The notes beneath the pieces are model-generated. The model saw nothing but the letters and a program-made list of their open reading frames with translations, made no database searches and was not told where the DNA came from. A DNA stretch of 64,000 nucleotides, from NCBI GenBank assembly GCA_029964075.1, contig CM057133.1, forward strand, positions 10,130,699 to 10,194,698, given 5' to 3'. Both the position numbers and the translations under genes were made by a program. Origin of the DNA: Patiria pectinifera (Eukaryota; Echinodermata; Asteroidea; Valvatida; Asterinidae). This document shows positions 1 to 12,529 of the stretch, piece after piece. Positions within the stretch are counted from its first letter, which is position 1. Each line of letters begins with the position of its first letter.

Positions 1-2274
1 TTTCAAGTGTATGAGGTTCACACCTACGATCTAGTTGCTCTTTATTGAGGCAAAATATAGACGTAATTCCAGTCTGCGGAAGTAACAGGACTTTAGTCGA
101 GTGCCTACAGCCTGTAACTTTATCATTCATCATCAGCCCTAGGCGTGAGTTAAATATCACATTTATTGGGTTTTCCTCAACGATAAACAATTTTTTTAAG
201 GAGAAACGCCCGTATCGAGTCTATTTTATAAATGATGTCCCAAAAAATGCTCTTAAATAAGAAAATATGAAGAAGATTAAATATCTGTTACCAAAACATC
301 AGACATGTTGACTGTTATGTATTGCGACAAGACAAAATCAAGCACGGCCGATGGAATGCACTAACGATAATGCACAAAGCGTATAGCGCTGATGAAAATG
401 TCTGGAAATGAAGCAATTATAGAGTGCACTTTACTTTGAACCGCGCAAACAGTTGATACAATCGAGCGTGTACGTAGACTCGATCAGCCTCTTACGGTTT
501 TTGGATCAGATCTGTGCAGTTTGTTTACGGGTAAATGCTAAGTTAGTGCTGTATGATATAGCAAGAACGACTAATCTATGATCTGTTTATCTCTGGCACA
601 CTCCGAGCTACAAAAACAGGTGACCTTTTCATCTCTTTATCATTGTAGTGACACGTACTCTTGTCAGTGTATGTGATTTGCCTTTTCCGGTTGCGTTTGC
701 AAAGCTTTAAAAATAATCATTTTTAGGTTTATTAGGAGCATTAGGTTGGCATGTGATAGTAATATTGACAATTAAATTGCTTATAGTAACATAAACAGCC
801 AAAGATGCATAGAGAACCAATATGATCGCAGAGGTTAACAAAACAATATTTGCTACACTGATATGATACATGACCGAAACATTAATAGAAATCTGTGTTT
901 TTATAATACCTAGAACAGAGCCATGGACCCAGTGGCTCAACTGGGCATGCTATTCATGCAGAAAAACTGCATTCTTTTCCACCTGTCAAAAAATATTACT
1001 ATGACATGTGTGAGCTAGGTCACCGTGAATATCGAACCAGATCGGCGGGGGTCAAGGCTCTGATCGTCCCACAAGCCTGCCAGCCAGAGCCCGATGGCAG
1101 AGCGGGTTCGTCCTCGGGCTTCCATTCAACATTCGGGGTTGTGCATGTTTTCATTTGATTATGATGGAATGCAGCACATGCCTTTGGGCTTCATGCCTGA
1201 CATGCAGTATTGACAGTGCTGATATGATCAATTATAGGTCAGGTGTAATCGGGATGAGCTTATTGTACTAATTGTCTCAATTGAAGACCCAGATATTCAT
1301 CTGCGATCGCATTCTGAGAAAAATGAGAGGCTTTCGGAAGTACGTCATGCCTATTACGGAGATATAGGCCATGATCAACCCCTCATTTCTGTTCAGGTTC
1401 GTGATATGAAAATTATATGATGAAAGGTTCAAACCTCCTTGCACAAAACGGTGACGTTTTGCATTGAAATTTGCCCCGCTGCGTACTAAAATTTACGTGA
1501 GGATATGCGGGATGATTCATCAACAGAGGGCTTCCTAAATTTCCCCCAACACTCTAGACCGTGGATTCCCGCCCCATAAATATACACCTGCATGTGTGCA
1601 CTTTTGCAGTCGGGAACAATCCTATTCGAATTCAGCATTTTTTTATTTTTAGGATGGCTTCATTTCCCGCAATACGGACTCGTGTATCACGAAAGTCATT
1701 TTTTCAGGATACATTTCCAGGGGGTTGATCATGGCCTAATATTAGCTCATGCATCTACGGGACACCGAAGAAATGAAGGGTCAGTGCTCTGCTTCGGTGT
1801 CATCAGTGTCTCGGTTTATTAGCCTATATGAGGCAGAGGTGTAGAGTATTCTCTTGAAGTAAGAGTATTGGACACGACAAGGCTTTTGAAGTTTTCTGAA
1901 GCTACAGGCCTAGAGGCAAAGCCAACGCCGAGGTTTTATTGCGGTGGGCGGAGTTACGGTGGGTGGTAGGCCTTCCGTACAATGTAGGGCACGGTATTAT
2001 ACCTGATTAATTCCACTGCTTTCCTTGTTTACCAACAATGCTATTGTATCATTGAAATAACCTGGTATCGACAGATGGACAAAGAAATGTATTGACTGCA
2101 TCAAGGTCAATGTCGAGTTGGATTTCGTTGTGTAACTGAAACCAAGGTTGTTGGTTGTTGTGTAACCACAGTCGTTTCCAGGATTTCTGAAATTGGGTCA
2201 CTAGTTCGGGGTCCAACCATGGTCCAACCAACAAGAATAATGAATGTACAAGTCTGCGACTGTTCTTTGTGCAG
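1..2274. other. upstream region, no gene recognised
   Basis: I see no coding exon with convincing splice sites. The signal-peptide exon of the receptor gene that follows should lie here or further upstream. A hydrophobic stretch begins at the ATG at 1592, but it lacks a phase-1 splice donor at a fitting place, so I do not claim it. No repeat shared with the rest of the window was noticed. Confidence 0.5.
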
Positions 2275-2423
2275 GTATATTTGCTTCCGCTCCTCACCGT
2301 CGACTTCGACACGACCTGTTCTACAATAACAGCTCCTACGACATTTCGGTCCGTCCGGTCAAGAACGACAGTCGCCCAACAGTTGTCGAGATGCAGTTCT
2401 TCGTAGCCCAGGTGCTGGACGTG
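2275..2423 (+). CDS. nAChR exon: start of ligand-binding domain
   Basis: The acceptor is tgcag at 2270-2274 and the donor gtaagt begins at 2424. The exon enters in phase 1 (two bases complete a codon) and ends in phase 0. It encodes the N-terminal helix and first beta strands, ending VAQVLDV, which runs directly into DERLETF of the next exon. At 149 bp it matches the usual size of nAChR exon 2. Confidence 0.88.
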
Positions 2424-5400
2424 GTAAGTTTCGCTTGTACCCACCGCACAAACAGGGCGCTGGGAGGGGCTAATCCTCTTCACAAAAATCTTGTGAAGGA
2501 AGCACAGGTGCACAAAGCATTGTGGGTAGCTAACTGCCTCATCCATGCACGTACATGTACATTCTGTGCGCACTCATCAAGCGCACCGTATAAAGCATGA
2601 CCCTTGTTATTGTTTTAACATATTCTAGCCAATGAGGACTCGACGAAATTACGTCATACATACAAAAGAAATGAGCCCTTCCCAGCACTCTGTTTGGGTG
2701 GTGGGTGCAATCCGAGAGAAGTGGTAAGAGGGAGAGAAAGAAAACATGAGGGCGCTCTCTCATAAAAAAAATTGCCTGGCAGTGACAAATTGAGGGATTT
2801 CTGGCTCCGGCTTCGGGACATTTTAGGTTAGTGGCTTGTGAGATTTAATCGGTTCCATGTTGGTCAATTAAAAAATCCGACGAACCATCCAATCCTTAAA
2901 CACGAGGTCAAAAAGTGTAGTGTTTCAATTATTTTCGGACAATAAAGGCTTTCTATGAGGTCAAAGCCGGGACAAAAACGACGTTTCGTAATATCCCAAT
3001 AGATGTATTTCTTTTTTGCATTTGATTAATTCGTAACTTTGTGGCAAAGTCTTGAAAGGCCGTTGGAATTCTCAGTGACTGTCTTTTTCATTCTGCGTTC
3101 CCCTACAGGACGAACGACTGGAAACATTCAAAATCAACGCCTGGCTGACAATGGTAAGGACAACTCAAAGTTAAAATCTCGTATTTTGTATAAAAAGAGT
3201 GTTGTTTGCCTAATTTATGTTCACTTACGATCAATTGAGTCTGCTCATTGAAATGCTCATCGTGCAAAATAAGTGGCATGTTGGCAAAAGTGGCGAGGAT
3301 ATTAACATATTTGCTTTGGTGTGATTTTTTTCCCGTTAGAGATGGAAGGACGAGTATCTGGTCTGGGACCCAAACGACTACAGCGGACTCAAAAATTTTA
3401 AGATTCCAAAGGAAAAATTGTGGATGCCCGACCTCTGGTTATACAACAAGTAAGCAAAAAACCCCAACAAGCAACAAACCAAATTAAACCAACCGCAATG
3501 ATATATTTATCAATAAACAATCATTACAATAATTTTCATGCATTTCAAAATATAGAACTATAGATCCGCAACGATTGAAAAGTCCCAAGCGCGGCGCACA
3601 CTGACCCCCGGATGTCCGCAAGCATTATCGTCAAACCGCTTATTGATGAGCTAAACATTCATCATTAACCTCATTATAAATTATTGTGGAATGTCAAACT
3701 TTGAAGAAGCGTAGCGGTTCCGAGACTCTCTGCAGCTGGCCATTGACTGTTTCAGGAATCCTGCCATCTTGAATTAAATTTGAGGAAAGAACATTGGTCC
3801 AAACGTGTGCTCAACACACCTGTCACCTGACATGAGCAAGTTCGAGCGGAAACCATGGTGAACATAGTTCGACTGACGACATAAGTCGACTAGACTGGAT
3901 CTTATTCCGGGCACAGTTGTATAGCTGGTTTCAAGTGCAAAGGGAACCGTTGATATATTAAAAGCTGTGCGAAAAGCTGGTAGCCGCTAGAGCATTGAGA
4001 AACGGAACCAACAGAGTAAAACATACTAACCATGAGATTTCGTTGATCGTTCTCATCCTCGATCGCTTGAGCGGGACTGTAATGCGCTGGCGCATTGGTC
4101 AGGGGAGAATGACTAATCATGAACCGTAATTTGCGCTCGAACTTGCTACATCGCTGTCTATCTTTACTGAGTTCATGAGATAACACGTGAGCACAGAATA
4201 AAAAGAAAAACATTCTTGGAAGACCTGGGTCATCTTCGACTCGGATCTGGATCAGATTTGATCCGACACTTTCTGGGTCAAAAGGGCATTTCTAAGGGTC
4301 ACTTCTCTGGGCTATTTGACCCATAAAGAGTCCTTTTGACACGATATGCCATTTCTATGGTCAAAATGTCAATTCACAAAAAACTGTCATTTGACCTAGG
4401 AGAGTGTCAGGTCAAATTTGACCAGGATTCAGACTCGATTCTGACCGGGAACATTCAGGCGTGCAGTCAACAATTATTGAGTAAACGATTCTGTGTCTGG
4501 TTTGGTTCTGCAGTGCAGGGAGCCGTTACGACGATTACGCCAAAAACTCCATCTGCAGCGTGTATTACGATGGCAGGGTGGTGTGGCAGTCGCCCTCTAT
4601 CATCATGACACACTGCCAGATGGACGTGACCAACTTCCCATTCGACAGACAGAACTGTGAGGTACAGTTCGGTCCGTGGCAGCACGGAGCCGATGAAATT
4701 ATTCTGGAGGGCACTGGTAAGTCCGAAACACTTTTAAAATGGACCACATTGGGAGATAAAAGTGACCTGCTGTATTTTTTTCTTTTAAAAAGGTGAGAGG
4801 GTTAACAATACTATTTTATCCGACAATTGGGTGAAATTATTTACTGGTATTAGAATTTAATTTGGTTATTTTGTTAAAACGTTATCAACTTTAAGCAAGA
4901 ATTTGCCAAGAGGGTATAGAGTGCACATTTATATAAGGGTGTATGCACCAAGCAAAATTCATGTTGGGCCGGTGACATAATGTTTCCATCCCTATGAAAT
5001 CTGGCCGGCTTGTCTTGTATGGACCCATAGACATGCGCATTTTAGAAATGTGATGCGTAAAAGGATGGGGTCGGAGGTGCCGGACATGCCATTACACAAA
5101 TTTTGAGGAAAACAAGTCCATTTGGTATTGTTTGAAACTATGACCATATCCACTGAGTGGGCTAAAGAAAATTGAGACACCTAAGTGGACCATATAAATA
5201 CATTCAGTGGTAAAAGAGTAAAGGAGACAAAAACTATGACATCTTACTGGTCATGTGCTCATTTTTAGCTGTTCGAAAGTCCAGACAGCATTGTATATGA
5301 AGTCTGGTCCTCACAAGTTTAACAAGTCAAAAAGCTGAAGCCATGTCGCAAGTTATTCTTATGATCAGGGAAGCTGTGCCATCATTGTTCAACCCTACTT

Positions 5401-7216
5401 GTATGACCATGCTTGCAATTTGACCTGCGATTTACCGCGGGATTTGTCTAGTGATAGACTTACAATTGACTACAACAGTTGTATAAAGTTTCCATAGCTT
5501 TACATTCACAGATTGACTTTGTTTCATTTTGCCCCAGGTTCTGCTGATCGCTACCTCAGGAGTTCTGGGGAGTGGTCTCTGATGAACTTCACCGCCTCTA
5601 ACGGGTTGGAGGGCTACCAAATCTACCCGGACGACCCCGAGGTACCTTTTACCTTCGTGACCTACTCAGTGGAGCTGCGGCGTATCCCTACGTACTTCGT
5701 CTTCTATCTGATCATGCCCTGCGTATTGATAGCCTGTACCACGCTGCTAAGCTTCTTCCTACCCGCAGAGTCCGGTGAGAAGGTCAGCTTGAGCATCACC
5801 GTGCTCCTGTCGCTGACCGTCTTCCTGCTCTTGGTTGCCGAGCTTCTCCCTCCGTCTGGAGCAGTGCCTATCGTCGGTAAGATTCTGTACGATTGTAACG
5901 TCATTATCAGGAAGTTAGGCAGGTTTTACAGACAGGGTTGCGTTGTTATTGTGAGAAAAAAAAACTTCGATGAGAGAAAAGACTTTGCTTATGAAACCCG
6001 TGCTCACAAGTTTGATACTCCCAGAATAATGTAGTCGAGTCTGTCATTATACAAATAACGAATGTTAGTGAGTGCGATGGTAAGAATAATTTCATCAGGT
6101 GACAGATTGAATGTTCTAGCCGAGTGGAAAAGATCATTCAATCTGTCACATTCGTTATTTGTTTTATACAACACCTGAATAAATTCTCGTCATTTGATTG
6201 GTAAAATAAACTACAAATGTTTGAACCCAACGCTGTAGCGCTGGCTTAGGAACAATCTACAATTCACCAATCAGATGACGGGGATTTATTCAAGTGTTGT
6301 ATAAAAACCAATCATAAACATCACAAGTCCGTCACAAGTCCATCCTACGTCGATCACAAGTCGATCCAAGTCAACCACACGTCAATTAAAAGTCACGTTA
6401 CAAGAAACAAGAGACTATTAAACAATTACGAAAGGGCTCTTTTGAATATGGTAAACAAAAACATGGCACACAAAAACATGAATTAAACCAACTTTGTCTG
6501 AACTACCGTCCCCAAACTAATAAAAGTATCTTTTGTGAATACTGCTAAATAAGACATAGGCCTATATTTCTTTCTCAGCCATCTACTACGCCTCTACTAT
6601 GGTCATGGTGTCACTGTCGTTAGCCATGTCTGTCGTGGTTCTTAACCTTCATCACATGGGGCCAGCCCCGCAACCCGTCCCCCAATGGCTGCGTAGTCTT
6701 ATCCTCAGCAAGTTTGGTAGACTGATCCTGATGCGGAAACTGACGGCCTTCGACAAAAAAGTGGTCAGGGATTCCAAGAACAACAACGGATGTGTGGGCA
6801 AGCGACGGCACAACAAGCGACCCATGAGGAAACTTTTCGCCAACGTGGAGCTGAAGGGGACATTTGAGAACGATCACGTGGTCGGGACAACCATCAGCCT
6901 GGACGGGAACAGCTCGTCCTCTGGGAACGAGAGCGAGAAGCATCGACGACCCCACCCCTTAGGTCAACACATGAGGGCGGTCTCCACGCCTTCCATTCCC
7001 TCCTACCCGGAGGAGAGTTCGCGCCAAATGGCCATGCTGCGGCAAATCCTGGACGAGTTCAAATGCATCCGGGAGAATTTCGAAGCCAAGGATAAAGAGG
7101 AAACGATGCGCGCTGAATGGAAGCAAGTAGCGCTGGTGGTTGATCGGATCTTCATGGTGCTGTATGTGATCGGCATGCTGGCGACTCTTTTCATCATTAT
7201 TGGCCACATTACATGA
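2275..7216 (+). CDS. nicotinic acetylcholine receptor subunit, non-alpha type (5' exon missing)
   Basis: Predicted join 2275-2423, 3109-3153, 3340-3449, 4514-4716, 5538-5876, 6579-7216, giving 493 visible residues plus an unseen N-terminus. It is a pentameric ligand-gated cation channel subunit of the plasma membrane. The Cys-loop (C-x13-C, codons at 4614 and 4656) has the FPFDRQ core. Four membrane segments follow: M1 near residue 221, M2 near 249, M3 near 290 and M4 near 473, with a long M3-M4 cytoplasmic loop. M2 keeps the cation-channel pattern: Glu at -1', Leu at 9', Val at 13' and Glu at 20'. Loop C (around GYQIYPDDPE) lacks the vicinal Cys pair, so this is a non-alpha subunit that would give the complementary face or be structural. 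The 45-bp and 110-bp exons match the canonical animal nAChR exon sizes. It lies tail to tail with NLR copy A. The exact subunit class cannot be assigned by eye. Confidence 0.94.
3109..3153 (+). CDS. nAChR 45-bp exon
   Basis: The exon encodes DERLETFKINAWLTM. The acceptor is ctacag ending at 3108 and the donor gtaagg starts at 3154; both boundaries are phase 0. A 45-bp exon at this place is a conserved feature of animal nAChR genes. Confidence 0.92.
3340..3449 (+). CDS. nAChR 110-bp exon (loop A region)
   Basis: The acceptor gttag ends at 3339 and the donor gtaagc starts at 3450. It encodes RWKDEYLVWDPNDYSGL through WMPDLWLYNN, including the family pattern W-x-D-x-x-L-x-W and the PD-x-W-L-Y-N-N loop A strand. 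At 110 bp it is the canonical size. It ends two bases into the codon completed by the next exon. Confidence 0.93.
4514..4716 (+). CDS. nAChR exon with Cys-loop
   Basis: The acceptor is ctgcag ending at 4513. A second possible cag lies five bases downstream, but only the first keeps the frame (NNAGSRYDDYA). The Cys-loop cysteines are encoded at 4614-4616 and 4656-4658. Loop B is QFGPWQHGADE, with the conserved Trp. The donor gtaagt starts at 4717 in phase 1. Confidence 0.93.
5538..5876 (+). CDS. nAChR exon: loop C, M1, M2
   Basis: The acceptor ccccag ends at 5537 and the donor gtaaga starts at 5877. It carries the end of the extracellular domain (SGEWSLMNF), a loop C without paired cysteines, the pre-M1 motif LRRIPTYF, M1 with the conserved Pro-Cys, and the pore helix M2 starting EKVSLSITVLL. 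The extracellular end of M2 is VAELLPPSG. It ends in phase 1 and joins A-IYYAS of the last exon. Confidence 0.93.
6047..6306. repeat. nested foldback repeats in last nAChR intron
   Basis: Three inverted pairs are visible. The first is 6100-6113 with 6135-6148, a perfect 14-bp stem (TGACAGATTGAATG and its complement). The second pairs the stretch 6047-6064 with 6149-6173. The third is 6162-6202 with 6266-6306, about 41 bp with a few mismatches. No transposase coding is present. The arrangement is consistent with MITE-like foldback elements nested in the intron. Confidence 0.75.
6579..7216 (+). CDS. nAChR last exon: M3, cytoplasmic loop, M4
   Basis: The acceptor tctcag ends at 6578 and the stop TGA is at 7214-7216. 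M3 (TMVMVSLSLAMSVVVLNLHH) is followed by the post-M3 motif GPAPQPVPQWL, a loop of about 150 residues rich in Lys, Ser and Arg, the pre-M4 amphipathic stretch ending EWKQVALVVDRIF, and M4 ending at Thr just before the stop. A damaged copy of this exon lies at 35025-35460. Confidence 0.94.
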
Positions 7217-9451
7217 AACAACCGTCACCTAAGGAGTTAATCCGATCCTGCCTCATCCAAGTCACACGATCGTCTTCCAGTAAATAAGGCTTTCGCACAA
7301 TTTTGATACTCCCCTTTGGGTTTTGTGCTTTTGTGTTTTCATTATTTGTGAAGGACACAGGCGATAAAGCATTGTGGGAAGGTCGATTACCATGAACAAT
7401 GCACGTGCGTTTCATGCGCACGGGTCATGCGCAAGTGCGTTCCGATATTGGATAAATAAGCGCTCAAAAGAAAGTGGTGATCATCAACAGGCGAAAATGG
7501 TCTTGAAAGGACGCCCTCATGGCATCAAGATTAGATTACAAAGTGTGTCGTTGTAGACAAGATAAACTACCTCATATGAGCGGAACTCCAGAATGCATCA
7601 GGTTTCCGCGCGTGTAAATATCTTTTTTTAATGATTGAATTATTGTGTGATTTTCCCTGGAGGTTGTGAATGAAGTTATTCCAATGTAACTGACAAAGCC
7701 TCTTTTTTTGCCCATGAATATTCACATCTACAATTAGCTTTTTGCGATTCATTTCGTCAAGAAAAGAAAAACCAGATCACTTAGTTCTTCATGAAGTCAA
7801 CTTCGTTATCGACTTTTATGTAGCCTACAATCCAGAATCTGTGAAATTCAATGCAACTATGGATTGCGTAAAGAGCTTTAACTCAGTCCACGGAGATCTG
7901 TAGCTAAACTAACATGAGGAGACATTTTGTTTAGTTTCGGTTGAACCTTTGACCTCTGGCTTAACCTGAAAGTGTCCTCGTATTCGAAACAGTAGAGGGC
8001 GCTATTTGTTTTCTTTTAACAGAAAAATGGCGAGCAGGTTGTGCGATTTGGATCTCGTTAGTTGAAAAGTGAAAGCAACCGGACTTGTATTCTCAGTTGA
8101 AGTAGAATGCTGTTTCTGTATTGGCTAGAGATCGTGGATAACATGCAGGGAAAGGTACGACAAGAGGCCCGGAATGGACACCGAATGATCAGGTAATGCT
8201 GCGTCAATTAATGTACATGTACATAATCATGTAGACAGTGTGTGACTTTCATTTTGCGTTCAGCTTTTAGGACCAAAGCCCAATTTCATGGCGCTGCTTT
8301 TGTAAACGAATAATCCCTGCTTGCTGCATCACAACATTTAGTGGTTAGGCCTATCATTAGCATATCAGCGAGGAATTTTTTGGCATGTGCGTATGCATGC
8401 GCATACCTCGCAATCGAAGATTATGTGTTTACATGCACGATCAGCTGAATACGAGCATATTTAAGCATAGACATTTTATTTATTTTTTATCTTTTCTAGC
8501 CAGAGAATTGCTTTTGTGTTTAGCAGAATACTTCTGTGCTTAGCATGCAATGTTTTGTTTTGAAGGAATCGGATTGTTTTTTTTTATTCAGTGATTTCAA
8601 GTATGATCGTTTGTGAAGGCACAACATTTTTGTGGGTTAACTACACGATATAATGCATTACAACACTTCTGCTGGCTTTTGTAAATATATAAGTAGGCTT
8701 AATTGTTTTGCATTAAATATCCTAATCATTAGAATCGGCCGGTTCGATATTATTATCCCAATTGTATATTGGGATTTATATGAATATTTATCTTTTATTG
8801 TTATTTAACAATAAATCATCGATTTTGTTCCCGATATTTTGTTGGTCAAGACCCCGGATAAACGACTTCACAGTGTTATCATCAGATACTGCAGGTTGAG
8901 AAGTCAATTCAAGTTAATTGACTTAACTTACTTTTATTCAACTATATCAAATGACTGTTACTTGCCTGCAAAATGGCGCCCCAGTGCACTGATGAATGTC
9001 CTTTAACAAAAACACATCATTGTTATTGGTAGAGCGTAATTCATTTTGAATGATAGATGAAGTTATGGGTAATACCTAATGATACAGTCAATAAATGACC
9101 AATTTCCCGATGCCTGTGTCTTTTGTTGATTATTTTAGTCACAAAGTAACAATCACGAATATCATTGCCATCACCATAATCACCATGGCAACTTCCACTA
9201 TGGATTTATTTCAAATTGGACTCTATCGACCAATAGAGGTTGCCCTTCAAGCAGTCCAGTCAGATTCCAGGGTGGTGCCGATCAGGTAGCCTGAGCATGC
9301 ATTGCAACTCTAAGGATTTCATTCCCTATTGGGATTAGATTATATACTTGTTGGGTGAGGAGAGGGGCGTGTCTATGTTTGGAGCCGAGGGGTGGGGTTG
9401 GTTGAAATGGAAACGACTCTTTGAGGTAAACCACATTTTCTTTACGCATTA
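7217..9451. other. spacer, non-coding, shared with 35378-37372
   Basis: No gene is recognised. The part from about 7482 onward is closely similar to 35378-37372, with scattered substitutions and small indels, so it belongs to the duplicated module. One AGAGGGCGCT site lies at 7994-8003 and is kept in the second copy at 35892-35901. Confidence 0.7.
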
Positions 9452-9856
9452 CAGGGGCGGATCCAGGAATGTTTGCAGGGGGGGGGGGGTTCATCATCAA
9501 ATTAATGCTGAAATGTAGACCGTTTTTCCCCGGACACTTGACCTCCGTAAAATCAATATGGGGGAGGCGGGTTAAGGCTCGTACCATACTTTCAATGGGG
9601 GCGCTGTTCAAATAATCTGACCATCAAATCATCCGACCAACACTACAGTACAGAATAGTGTACAAATACCCCCGTGACCCAGCTGGCTCTGTCCATCTTT
9701 TGTGCACAGGCAGACATTATTACCAGTATAATTATTGTTCGGTGTCAGAGAAAGGGGAGGGGGTGGTTCACACTATTTGTTATGTATTTCTATGAAAAAC
9801 AATTCATTCATCGCTGTTTTTTTTACCCCCCCAACCCTCCTCTGGATCCGCGCCTG
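9452..9856. mobile_element. hAT-like MITE (module copy A)
   Basis: The termini are inverted: CAGGGGCGGATCCAGG at the left and the matching GGATCCGCGCCTG at the right. Homopolymer G follows the left end and C-rich sequence precedes the right end. CATTA sits directly outside both ends; a full 8-bp target duplication is not evident. There is no coding capacity. CAGGGGCGGATCC-type ends are typical of non-autonomous hAT elements, so the family call is inference. The same element, also flanked by CATTA, is at 37373-37811, so it was inserted before the module duplicated. Confidence 0.72.
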
Positions 9857-12529
9857 CATTATAATAGACCCGTATAGCTCGTTGTTTAACTCTTTAAGAG
9901 TAGGAAGCCAGGAATCAACCCTCTACATTTTCCGGTGTCATCTTTTTTTAATAAAAGCCTGTGAATCGTGTTCGTAGCTTATGAGTTCACGGACGTGTTT
10001 ACATTATTTTGATAAATATAGGGCATTTAAGTTTTGGGCATTAGCTCTCATATATAAACGTCATCATTTCGAGGTCTGTCTCTAAGGTCTTTGTACTGAC
10101 CAGAAAGTGGGCGGAGAGTATCGCTAAAGTGGGCGTGTTTGGGAGTATTAAGGGATCATAACGTAAACATGACTCCGCCTTCTTTTGTATCGAACAAAGA
10201 AAATTATTACAAACCAAGGTATACAATATCTCCGATATCAATTTATTGATGTTCACTAAGTCCGACATCATGCAACTTAAAATAAACTATGAAAATAGTA
10301 TCCAAGAAGGTGCAATGCCTGTCATACAGATGAAATTTTCAGAAATAGAATATAATAATGTCGTTTCAAACTGTAAATATTCAATGCGTTTGTACTATTT
10401 TTTACTTGGATCGAAGCCATTATGTGAAATCTTGTTATAGCATCATTTTGCATCCCCAAAAAATTAACTACTGAATTATTATTTAAAAAAAGCCTATAGG
10501 TGGATCAAAAATCGTACTGGTATTAAACGACCTGTGAAATTATACTCTCTTTCTTGCTGTAATTAAAAAAAACCCAAGAAATATACGTGATTTAGTTATC
10601 AGTCAACATTATTGACGGATTTTCGGAATAAAAAATGCTAATGACCAAATCGAGTTCCACGACCAAAAGGTCTCGAATTCGTTTTTAGTCTATCTACATG
10701 TAGATACTGAGCTGAAACTTCAACAGGTCAAGCTACAAATATTCTAATTTGCATTTTGAGTAGTGTTATTATTGAAAACGAACAAAGTGCACGAAAAGCA
10801 ATTAAATCTATATGCCTTTAAATGTAAAACTTAGCAATAATGTGAACACAAATATAATATCAGTAGTCCGGTAAAGGCCCTTATAAAATCAACTCACTTG
10901 GTTTAAGATATTTTATCTTTGCTACAGTTCTATTTGTTAGCCTTTGCTAAACTACTTTATGAAATGGAGAGAATATCTTACAAAGGAACCTCGTTCTAAA
11001 GCTGAAGATGTATTCCATCTGCTGTTACACAATGAGCAATACTTATACACACTTCGATGATGACCTGTCTTATTTTGAAAAAAAAACGTGTTCAGCTTAC
11101 ACTTTATAAACTGGTAAACATCTTAGTAAAATACTTGCACCAAAAGCTGATGTTTGTTGCACGATTTGTTATTTACAATTAACTTACAATCACCATATAG
11201 GCACAACGGATCATCTGCATTTATCCCAATTAAATTATCAAAAAAATTACTTGGATTAAAGATCGTACTTGAAGTAAACACCCCTTGAAATTATCCCACC
11301 TGGCTTCTTGTCATTTTTAGAAAAGAAAATCAAGAAGCTAGTTGATTTTAACGATCTCTCAACTGACTAAAGTTTTCAAAATCAAGAGGGCTAGTGACGA
11401 AACCGTGCTTCGAGGATGAAATGTTGTGTGCGGGTTTTCACTGTTTGCAGGGAAAATGCACTTTCCACTGATCTGAAACTTCAACAGGTTAGGTTTGAAC
11501 ATTCTTCTTTGAATTTAGAGTGGTGTTATTTTTAGGAACGAACAATTTGCATGAAAAGCAAATGATCCTATGTGCCGTCAATAAAATCGTGACTACAACA
11601 TAAAAAGTTTTCTGTACACGACAGCAATTTACAGAAACGGAAATGTTGCAAAATCGGACATTTTCTTTCAGTAGATTTCCAATAAACGATTGAAATGCTC
11701 AGGAAAGCAGAGTGAATGATTGCAACATTAATTAACCGTTTGAACAAACTAAGTTGCAAAACTGTTCACAACTATTTAATTGTTTCAAAACTTTTTACAA
11801 CTATTACATACAAATCGCAACTATTTTATTGTGTTATTCAGATCTACCTGTTCACCTGGTTTAATTGTTTCTTATGAAAATATTATGAAAACAGCAAATG
11901 TGAGGAGAGAAATGCTTACTATTGGTAGTTTTGAAATAATTTCACACCATGTCGATCTGGTTTCTTAGATACTTTTGACTTTCCCTGAACAGGATGGTAA
12001 ATTGCATACACATTCATTTTAATTTCTGTAATTGCAGAATACTGACATGTTACATTCAGCTCGAGAAAATTCCTTTCTGTTCCAATTTATTATATACTTT
12101 CATTGATTATTCTTTCAGGCGGGGCAAAGATTAATTTCTGACAACTTGGTTTCACTATAGCTGATCTTATGCATTTTGTGTGTCATACGGTTTCCAGGTC
12201 AGCACTATGTGGTCCATTATTATGACGGTAGCAATTCAAGGTGTGAACGACAAAGACAAATGAAAATGTGGACGCTGGAATTATTATTGGTGGAAATACA
12301 CCACAAAACTGTTTAATTCTTTGAATATGTATTTCATGTGGTTGCCTTGGATGTGTTCAGGAATGTTCAGCGTTATGTCTCTGGCAATCGTCAAGTGACT
12401 CGTTAGAGTTGAGAGAAAATAAGAAACGAAATTTAAGTCTCATAGACTTGAATTTCCTGCCTTAGCAAGAAAGGGATGAGAGAGAACAGTTTTTGACAGA
12501 AATCACGTGATGCAGCTGCATATAGCAAT
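9857..12529. other. spacer, non-coding, shared with 37812-40190
   Basis: AT-rich sequence with no exon I can support. It is collinear with 37812-40190, with several indels (for example, the stretch near 10441-10720 is shortened in the second copy). Confidence 0.65.

Noticed and set aside
1592..1822. Hydrophobic frame that could be the receptor signal-peptide exon
   Set aside because: No phase-1 donor after the hydrophobic stretch and no family resemblance.
8027..8194. Possible 5' exons (ATGGCGAGC; later ATGCAGGGAAAGG with donor gtaatg)
   Set aside because: Frames are tiny and the second is stopped by TGA in the duplicate copy near 36086; no downstream exon found.
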